A DNA stretch of 64,000 nt from JANPBY01 sp963805505 (lineage in GTDB: Bacteria > Actinomycetota > Actinomycetes > DATJPE01), in the NCBI GenBank assembly GCA_963805505.1, contig CAWDUP010000006.1, positions 1 through 64,000 on the forward strand, read 5' to 3'. Positions 56,103 through 64,000 of the stretch are shown piece by piece. The position numbers and the translations under genes were made by a program. The first letter of the stretch is position 1. Every line of letters starts with the position of its first letter. The notes under the pieces are model-generated. The model did not search any database. It was given only the letters and a program-made list of their open reading frames with translations, and had not been told where the DNA came from.

Positions 56103-58089
56103 CGCCTTGGCCCTCGTCGGCGCCGATCGTTGCCAGGACCTGATCCAGTGAGACCTGGTCTCCGACCGACACCGAGATCGAGCCCACTACGCCGGGTCCC
56201 ACGGCACGGACCACGTGCTCCATCTTCATCGCCTCCACCGACACGACCGGCTGTCCCTCCGTCACCTGTTCCCCAACCTCGACGTGAACGGCTGCGACTG
56301 TCCCCGGCATGGGCGCGGAGACCGGACCCGCCGTCGCCAGCACGTCCGGCCGCTTGACCGTGTGCGCCGGGGCGTCACGGATCTGCCAGGTCGCGCCGTC
56401 ACGGCCCACCCAGATCGTCATGGGGTCGCGCGCCCACGCCCATCGCTCAACCCCCACAGCGGTCTCGACCAGCAGCTCTTCCCCGGCGACATTCGCCGAG
56501 GCAACGACCGTAGGGCCGCCGTCGACCGACACCCGGCAGCCACCCGGGGCGCCCTCCACAGAGACGACGTGCCTCTCGCCGCTGCGCAGCGTCACCTGGT
56601 GGTCCACGGGGCGCGATCCGCCCAGACGCCAGTCGGTGAGCGTGACGAACGGGTCGTCCGAGGCGCGCTCCGCGTCGCGCAGCAGCAGCTCGAGCAACAC
56701 CGCAGCGCGGACGGCTGCCGCTGGGTCCGGTGGCACGGTCAGCTCGGCCAACCGGCGCTCGATCAGCCCCGTGTCGAGCTCTCCGGACTGCACAGCAGGG
56801 TCAGCGATCAGCGCCCGCAGGAAGGCTGTGTTCGTCTCCACGCCAAGGATGACGGTGTCGGCCAGCGCTGCATCCAGCTTCGCCAGAGCGGCGCTGCGGT
56901 CGGCTCCCCAGGCGATGACCTTGGCCAGCATCGGGTCGTACGCCGAACCGACCTCCGTGCCGACCAACAGACCCGAGTCCACCCGGACATCGATGTCTTG
57001 GGGCTCGTGTAGGGCCAGCACCGTGCCACCCGTCGGCAGAAACGCCCGGTGGGGGTCTTCGGCATAGACCCTGGCCTCCACTGCGTGCCCGGTTGTGACG
57101 ACCTCGTCCTGCGCCCAGGGCAGCTTCTCCCCAGCGGCCACCCGAAGCTGCTGCTCGACCAGATCGACACCGGTCACCAGCTCCGTGACCGGGTGCTCCA
57201 CCTGAAGCCGGGTGTTCATCTCCATGAAGAAGAACTCAGCGGGCCGGTCCGCGGAGACGATGAACTCCACCGTTCCGGCCCCGACGTATCCGCACGAACG
57301 GGCCGTCTGCACTGCGCTCGCGCCGATCGCCGCACGAGATCCCGCCGAGAGCAGCACGGAGGGGGCTTCTTCGACCACCTTCTGATGACGCCGCTGAAGA
57401 CTGCACTCCCGTTCGCCCAGATGCACGATCTCGCCATGGCTGTCGGCGAGCACCTGCACCTCGATGTGGCGCGGCCGATCGACGAAGCGTTCGATCAGGA
57501 GCGAGTCGTCGCCGAAGGACGTACGTGCTTCGCGACGCGCCGATGCCAGCGCTTCGCCGAGCTCTCGCGGGTCCTCGACCCGACGCATGCCCTTCCCGCC
57601 ACCGCCGGCCGAGGGCTTGAGCAGCACCGGGAATCCGATGTTCCCGGCGGCCGTGGTCAGGTCCTCGTCGGTCAGCCCCGCGCGATGCAGGCCCGGTACC
57701 ACGGGCACCCCGGCTGCCTCGACGGTCTGCTTGGCCCGGATCTTGTCGCCCATCGCCTCGATCGCGTCGGCTGGCGGGCCGACGAAGATCAGCCCCGCCT
57801 TGACGCAGGCGCGCGCGAACGCGGCATTTTCAGCCAGGAAGCCGTAGCCGGGATGCACGGCATCGGCGCCCACCTCCAGCGCTGCAGACACCACAGCTTC
57901 GATATCGAGATAGCTCTGAGCGGCAGGGGCCGGTCCGATCCGCCGGGCTACGTCGGCGTCGAGCACGTGGCGCGCGCCCACGTCCGCATCGCTGTAGACG
58001 GCTGCCGACCGGATGCCCAGCCGGCGCAACGTGGAAATGATCCTGACCGCGATCTCGCCACGGTTGGCGACGAGCACTGTGGCAAACAC
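56095..58089 (-). CDS. Biotin-dependent acyl-CoA carboxylase alpha subunit (biotin carboxylase-BCCP)
   Basis: A 664-aa protein from GTG 58089 (F-A-T-V-L-V-A-N-R-G-E-I-A); the frame's upstream part is spurious. The N-terminal half is a biotin carboxylase with G-G-G-G-K-G-M-R, E-M-N-T-R-L-Q-V-E-H and the ATP-grasp fold. The C-terminal biotinyl domain carries V-E-A-M-K-M-E-H with the biotinylated Lys. It lies 8 nt after the beta gene. With that neighbour it forms a methylcrotonyl-CoA- or acyl-CoA-type carboxylase. Confidence 0.92.
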   Translation of the reverse strand: MFATVLVANRGEIAVRIISTLRRLGIRSAAVYSDADVGARHVLDADVARRIGPAPAAQSYLDIEAVVSAALEVGADAVHPGYGFLAENAAFARACVKAGLIFVGPPADAIEAMGDKIRAKQTVEAAGVPVVPGLHRAGLTDEDLTTAAGNIGFPVLLKPSAGGGGKGMRRVEDPRELGEALASARREARTSFGDDSLLIERFVDRPRHIEVQVLADSHGEIVHLGERECSLQRRHQKVVEEAPSVLLSAGSRAAIGASAVQTARSCGYVGAGTVEFIVSADRPAEFFFMEMNTRLQVEHPVTELVTGVDLVEQQLRVAAGEKLPWAQDEVVTTGHAVEARVYAEDPHRAFLPTGGTVLALHEPQDIDVRVDSGLLVGTEVGSAYDPMLAKVIAWGADRSAALAKLDAALADTVILGVETNTAFLRALIADPAVQSGELDTGLIERRLAELTVPPDPAAAVRAAVLLELLLRDAERASDDPFVTLTDWRLGGSRPVDHQVTLRSGERHVVSVEGAPGGCRVSVDGGPTVVASANVAGEELLVETAVGVERWAWARDPMTIWVGRDGATWQIRDAPAHTVKRPDVLATAGPVSAPMPGTVAAVHVEVGEQVTEGQPVVSVEAMKMEHVVRAVGPGVVGSISVSVGDQVSLDQVLATIGADEGQGDG

Positions 58090-58097
58090 ACGATCAC

Positions 58098-59711
58098 CTA
58101 CATCCGGAAGACGCCGTAGCCGACCGGCTCCAACGGAGCCTCGGCGCAGGCCGACAGCGCCAGCCCCAGCACGGCGCGCGTGTCCGCGGGATCGATGACA
58201 CCGTCGTCCCACAGCCGCGCAGTTGCGTAGTAGGGATGGCCTTGGGCTTCGTACTGTTCGCGGATGGGCTGCTTGAAGGCCTCCTCGTCCTCGGCCGACC
58301 AGGTCTCGCCGCGCCCCTCCACCGCATCGCGGCGCACCGTGGCGAGCACCGACGCTGCCTGCTCTCCGCCCATCACAGAGATCCGAGCATTGGGCCACGT
58401 GAACAAGAAGCGGGGCGAATAGGCGCGACCGCACATCGAGTAGTTTCCCGCACCGAAGGATCCACCAATCACGATGGTGATCTTGGGCACCCTGGCGCAG
58501 GCGACCGCGGTCACCATCTTGGCTCCGTGCTTGGCGATCCCCCCGGCCTCGTAGTCGCGCCCGACCATGAATCCGCTGATGTTCTGGAGGAACACCAGAG
58601 GGATCCGACGTCGGTCGCAGAGCTGGATGAAGTGCGCTCCTTTGAGCGCTGACTCGCCGAACAGGACCCCGTTGTTGGCCACGATCCCAACCGGGTGACC
58701 ATGAACGTGCGCAAAGCCGGTGACGAGGGTCGGCGCGTATTCGCGCTTGAACTCCTGAAACCTGCTGCCGTCGACAAGGCGCGCGATGACCTCGCGCACG
58801 TCGTACTGCACGCGTGGGTCGACGGGCACCACACCGTAGAGCTCAGCGGGATCGACCGAGGGGTCCTCCACCGGTTTGCGCACCCAAGCCGGCCGCTCCG
58901 GAGCCCCGCACGTGGCGACGATCTCCCGCATGATCCGCAGCGCGTCGATGTCGTCATCGGCCAGATGGTCGACGACCCCGGACTTTCGGGCGTGCACGTC
59001 CCCGCCGCCCAGCTCCTCGGCAGTGACGATCTCCCCCGTCGCCGCCTTCACGAGCGGCGGACCGCCCAAGAAGATCGTGCCCTGCTGGCGCACGATGACG
59101 GTCTCGTCGCTCATGGCGGGGACGTACGCACCGCCGGCAGTGCACGAGCCGAGGACGGCGGCGATCTGCGGTATCCCCAAGGCCGACAAGCGGGCCTGGT
59201 TGTAGAAGATTCGTCCGAAGTGCTCCCGGTCGGGGAACACCTGGTCCTGCATGGGGAGGAAGGCACCCCCCGAGTCGACCAGGTAGAGGCACGGCAGGTG
59301 GTTGTCGAGCGCAACTTCTTGTGCGCGCAGGTGCTTCTTCACCGTCTCCGGAAAGTACGTGCCGCCCTTGACAGTGGCGTCGTTCGCGACGATGACGCAC
59401 AGGCGGCCGGCCACCTGGCCCACGCCGGTGATCAGTCCGGCGCCAGGCGCCTCGTCGTCGTAGAGGCCAACAGCGGCCATCGGCGACAGCTCGAGAAACG
59501 GCGAACCGGGATCGAGGAGCTCGTCGACGCGGTCGCGAGGGAGCAGCTTGCCGCGCTCGACGTGCTTGGCTCTGGCCCGATCCGTTCCGCCCACGCGGTT
59601 CGTGGCCAGTCGGTCGCGGAGGTCAGCCACCAGAGCCGCCTGCGCAGCGGCATTCGCGCGAAACGATTCCGAACGAGGATCGCTCGTCGAGCGCAGGACG
59701 GTTTCGTTCAC
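58098..59711 (-). CDS. Acyl-CoA carboxylase beta subunit (carboxyltransferase, methylcrotonyl-CoA type)
   Basis: A 537-aa carboxyltransferase. A-T-V-K-G-G-T-Y-F-P-E-T-V-K-K-H, G-S-C-T-A-G-G-A-Y-V-P-A-M-S-D and G-T-I-F-L-G-G-P-P-L-V are family signatures, and N-I-S-G-F-M-V-G and G-G-S-F-G-A-G-N-Y-S-M-C-G-R-A lie in the C-terminal half. The match to 3-methylcrotonyl-CoA carboxylase beta is strong, so leucine catabolism is likely; a geranyl-CoA-like role cannot be excluded. Confidence 0.92.
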   Translation of the reverse strand: MNETVLRSTSDPRSESFRANAAAQAALVADLRDRLATNRVGGTDRARAKHVERGKLLPRDRVDELLDPGSPFLELSPMAAVGLYDDEAPGAGLITGVGQVAGRLCVIVANDATVKGGTYFPETVKKHLRAQEVALDNHLPCLYLVDSGGAFLPMQDQVFPDREHFGRIFYNQARLSALGIPQIAAVLGSCTAGGAYVPAMSDETVIVRQQGTIFLGGPPLVKAATGEIVTAEELGGGDVHARKSGVVDHLADDDIDALRIMREIVATCGAPERPAWVRKPVEDPSVDPAELYGVVPVDPRVQYDVREVIARLVDGSRFQEFKREYAPTLVTGFAHVHGHPVGIVANNGVLFGESALKGAHFIQLCDRRRIPLVFLQNISGFMVGRDYEAGGIAKHGAKMVTAVACARVPKITIVIGGSFGAGNYSMCGRAYSPRFLFTWPNARISVMGGEQAASVLATVRRDAVEGRGETWSAEDEEAFKQPIREQYEAQGHPYYATARLWDDGVIDPADTRAVLGLALSACAEAPLEPVGYGVFRM

Positions 59712-59768
59712 GCGACCCTCCGACGACAGCTCAATCCGTGCTCCGACCGTAGCGTCTCGACCATCGGC

Positions 59769-60854
59769 TCACTTGCGCCACAGCAGAACCAGCGCCCGGT
59801 CGTCCTCCAGCCCGCGCCGGCCGAGGACGTCGACGAGCCGGCGAGCACCCTTGGGGAACCCCTTGGGGATCAACCGTTCGGCCGCACCCAGGAGCTTGTC
59901 GATGCCGACGTCGATGTCCCCGCCAGGGATCTCGACGACCCCGTCGGTGTAGAGGAGCAGCGCGTCGCCTGCGTTGAGGCAGCCATGCTCCAAGAGGAAC
60001 ACCGCGTCAGGATCCACACCGAGAGCCGGGCCGCGAGCGGAGGTGAGCGTCCAACGCCCCGAACCCGCTTGGAAGTGCGCTGCGGGTGGGTGCCCCGCCG
60101 AGCCAAGAACGTAGGAGCCGGTGCGCAGGTCCAGAGCGAGGTGTACAGCGGTCGCGAAACCGTCTTCCCAACGGCGTCGGCGCAGATAACGGTCAGCGGC
60201 CTCGAGGAACTCCTCAGGCGGCATCGCCCCCAGCAACCCACCCAGCGCTCCAGACAGGAGCAGAGCACGGGTTCCAGCATCGGCCCCCTTTCCGGACACG
60301 TCGCAGACCACGAGCTCCAGGAAGTTGCCGTCGTTCGATGGCGTCACCACGAGGAAGTCCCCGCTGAAGGACGCTCCGCCTGCCGGCTTGAGCAGCGCCT
60401 CGGCGCCCCAGCCGCTGGGCAGCTCAGGCAGCTCGCCGAGCAGCCGCAGGCGATCCCGCAGATCCACGAGCATCGACTCGCCGCGCAATGCCTGCACCCC
60501 GAGCCGGGCCCGCGATCGCGCCACGGCCAGCACCACGGCTGCCGTACCTCCGATCACGACGAGACCGCCCGGCCGGACCATGTCCCAGCCGACGCTGTGG
60601 ATCTCGAACGCAACGACCCCCGCGACCACCGCCAGCAGCAGCCACAAGGCCCGTACGGACAGGACGAAGCCGCCCACGAGAACCACCAGGCTCAGCATCG
60701 CCGCTGGGACCCAGTCCGGCTTCTCGACCGTCGCCCAGCCGGTTAGCAGCGCCGCCGCCACGAGAGCAAGCAACACCCAGCCGTCGGACCGCGCGAAGCG
60801 ACGCCGCAGCCGGCTGAGCCGGCGGCGGATACGGACAGTGACAGAGGAGGGCAT
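59769..60854 (-). CDS. SpoIIE-type PP2C phosphatase
   Basis: A 361-aa protein from ATG 60854. Two or three hydrophobic segments (about residues 26-100) precede a PP2C domain beginning about residue 160, with S-G-D-F-L-V, V-C-D-V-S-G-K-G, G-H-P-P-A and Y-T-D-G-V-V-E. It lacks an N-terminal GAF/PAS/HAMP sensor. Such phosphatases act on anti-sigma antagonist proteins in stress signalling. It is divergent from the Eis-like gene. Confidence 0.9.
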   Translation of the reverse strand: MPSSVTVRIRRRLSRLRRRFARSDGWVLLALVAAALLTGWATVEKPDWVPAAMLSLVVLVGGFVLSVRALWLLLAVVAGVVAFEIHSVGWDMVRPGGLVVIGGTAAVVLAVARSRARLGVQALRGESMLVDLRDRLRLLGELPELPSGWGAEALLKPAGGASFSGDFLVVTPSNDGNFLELVVCDVSGKGADAGTRALLLSGALGGLLGAMPPEEFLEAADRYLRRRRWEDGFATAVHLALDLRTGSYVLGSAGHPPAAHFQAGSGRWTLTSARGPALGVDPDAVFLLEHGCLNAGDALLLYTDGVVEIPGGDIDVGIDKLLGAAERLIPKGFPKGARRLVDVLGRRGLEDDRALVLLWRK

Positions 60855-60956
60855 CGCGAGGAACCTACCCGGGCCGGTGCGCACGACCAGCCTCTTGACC
60901 TCAAGGATCACCGAAAAACCTTCGCTCGGCCGGTCAACCCGGGACAGGATGTCGGG

Positions 60957-62198
60957 ATGCCCGAGACGAACAAGGTCACCATCGAGACCGCTGGCCCCGA
61001 CGACTGGCCACGGATCCGTACGATCGACGAGCTCGCCTTCGGCTACACGGCGGACGGTGAGGACACTGACCCGGAACGCCTGGTCCTCGAGATGGACCGC
61101 ACCCTCGTGGCAACGACCGGCGGCGTGGATGTGGGAATCGCGTCGACGTACTCCTTGGAGATGTCCCTTCCCGGCGTCCCGAGGGCGCCCGTGGCCGGCC
61201 TGACCTGGGTTGGCGTGCTCCCGACCCACCGCCGCACGGGCGTCCTGACGGCGCTGATGCGACACCACCTCGACGATCTCCACGAGAACAACAAGGAGCC
61301 GGTCGCGGCCCTGTACGCGAGCGAACCCGGCATCTATGGCCGTTTCGGCTATGGCCTTGCCTCCCAGCGGCTCAGCGTGACGATCCCCCGGGAGTTCGCG
61401 CGTCTGACCAGCCCGCCTGCGGTCGACGATCCGCGACCGAGGCTCGTGGCCCCGCAGGACGTACGGCCCCAGCTCGCACTGGTCGCGGACGCAGTCCGTG
61501 GCCAGCGGCCGGGCATCCCGGTACGCAGCAGTGCTTGGTGGGACCGCACGCTCTATGACGCGGCCTCCGTGCGACACGGCGGCTCCGAGCTGCGCGCCCT
61601 CGTGATCGAGGACGACAGCGGTCCTCGCGGCTATGCGCTGTACCGGACGAAGGACGACTGGGACACCGGGGGACCCAAGGGCAGGTTGATGATCCGCGAG
61701 GTCATGGCCTCCGATCCGGTGGCTCACCGAGCGCTGTGGCACGTGCTGCTGAGCACGGACCTGATCGGCGAAGTGGATTACTGGCTGCTGCCGGTCGACG
61801 ACCCGCTGATGCACCAGCTGGTCAACCCTCGGCGGGTGACGCCGCTGCTGCTCGACGCGGTCTTCGTCCGGGTGGTCGACGTGGCGCGGGCGCTGACCGC
61901 GCGCGCCTTCGCCTCGGACATCGACGTCGTGATCGACCTGGTCGACGAGTTCTGTCCATGGAACGCGGGGCAGTGGCGGCTGACTGCGAGCGCAGGGACC
62001 GTGACCTGCGCGCCGACGACGGAGGCGCCGGACTTGACGCTCGACGCCCAGACTCTGGGTGCTGTCTACCTCGGGGGCACACCCCTCCAGGGCCTGGCGG
62101 ACGCTGGTCGAGTCGTCGAGCACCGGGCGGGGAGCGTCGCCGAGACATCGCGCGCTTTCCTGAGCAGCCGCGCGCCGTGGTGCCCGTTCGTCTTCTGA
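60957..62198 (+). CDS. Eis-like GNAT acetyltransferase
   Basis: A 413-aa protein starting at ATG 60957, six nt after CAGGAT (leaderless). It has the Eis architecture: N-terminal GNAT domain with V-G-V-L-P-T-H-R-R-T-G-V-L-T-A-L-M (acetyl-CoA site), Y-A-S-E-P-G-I-Y-G-R-F-G-Y-G, a second GNAT-like half, and a C-terminal SCP2-like domain ending in P-F-V-F with the terminal carboxylate used as catalytic base. Family members acetylate aminoglycosides or proteins. Confidence 0.92.
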   Translation: MPETNKVTIETAGPDDWPRIRTIDELAFGYTADGEDTDPERLVLEMDRTLVATTGGVDVGIASTYSLEMSLPGVPRAPVAGLTWVGVLPTHRRTGVLTALMRHHLDDLHENNKEPVAALYASEPGIYGRFGYGLASQRLSVTIPREFARLTSPPAVDDPRPRLVAPQDVRPQLALVADAVRGQRPGIPVRSSAWWDRTLYDAASVRHGGSELRALVIEDDSGPRGYALYRTKDDWDTGGPKGRLMIREVMASDPVAHRALWHVLLSTDLIGEVDYWLLPVDDPLMHQLVNPRRVTPLLLDAVFVRVVDVARALTARAFASDIDVVIDLVDEFCPWNAGQWRLTASAGTVTCAPTTEAPDLTLDAQTLGAVYLGGTPLQGLADAGRVVEHRAGSVAETSRAFLSSRAPWCPFVF

Positions 62199-62361
62199 TG
62201 ACGCTGGGAGGGAGGCGGCATACGGAGGGACCCGGGGAATGCAGGGACCACCTGATTCCGCGAAACCTCTTGAATTCCTCTAGCGTGAGCAACAAGGCGA
62301 TGCCCCACCTGCGCCCAGACAGCCACGCTTCATCCGACAACCGCTAACGAGGAGCACCACC
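62199..62361. other. Intergenic leader of the aminopeptidase gene
   Basis: TAGCGT (62281-62286), preceded by TTGAAT around 62269-62274, could be the promoter. GAGGAG (62349-62354) is the Shine-Dalgarno. No gene is visible. Confidence 0.4.

Positions 62362-64000
<1,639 letters not shown>

Overview
The window is high-GC DNA from an actinobacterium, probably a Nocardioidaceae-like or related soil or plant-associated lineage. The evidence is strong GC bias, GTG starts, many leaderless promoters (a TANNNT or CANNAT hexamer 6-8 nt before the start codon), F420-type LLM oxidoreductases, an Eis-type acetyltransferase, SHOCT/DUF6325 proteins, and CopC-CopD and LamG-like secreted proteins. No tRNA, rRNA, CRISPR array, transposase or integrase gene was seen.

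Region A (1 to about 14.2 kb) is an accessory array of small, mostly unrelated single genes: short lipoproteins, cupin, P-loop kinase, HEPN-like, SRPBCC, DinB, uridine kinase-like, SnoaL/NTF2-like, VOC and an AadA-like aminoglycoside nucleotidyltransferase. The genes are separated by a short repeat with core GTGCCG-N-T-N-N-CGCTCGC. About 21 copies occur, all in the same orientation even when the neighbouring gene is on the minus strand. They usually sit within 0-40 nt of a stop codon and divide most of the region into 0.3-0.9 kb units of one gene each. This resembles an integron-type cassette array, though no canonical attC site or integrase is visible. At least three members look damaged (lipoproteins at 3989 and 4900, and a Fic/Doc remnant at 9575).

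Region B (14.3-30 kb) is chromosomal. It holds a RibD/DHFR-like protein, YciI, a SHOCT-DUF6325-small-protein operon, a MalT-type LuxR regulator, a sulfatase with an N-terminal DUF1269-like domain (frameshifted near its end) followed by its formylglycine-generating enzyme, a secreted M14 peptidase, an LLM oxidoreductase, and a MarR/DUF3237 pair divergent from a beta-propeller lipoprotein across an inverted repeat. ACC deaminase and a spermidine-synthase-like protein follow.

Region C (30-50.2 kb) appears to be a copper-dependent cell-surface system. One long minus-strand operon encodes a small membrane protein, a giant secreted protein of about 2240 aa, three cupredoxin/multicopper-oxidase-type proteins (one fused to Ig-like repeats and to the repeat found in the giant protein), a membrane-anchored protein and a secreted subtilase. 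A response regulator and histidine kinase are divergent from it. Next to them are a CopC-CopD fusion and a second response regulator.

Region D (50.4-64 kb) is housekeeping and stress-related: a class I GATase hydrolase, a thioredoxin and AhpD-like pair sharing a CsoR-type palindrome, a PadR module, two cupins, VOC and LLM enzymes, a biotin-dependent acyl-CoA carboxylase (alpha and beta) with OsmC, a SpoIIE-type phosphatase, an Eis-like acetyltransferase, and the 5' part of aminopeptidase N, which runs off the right edge.
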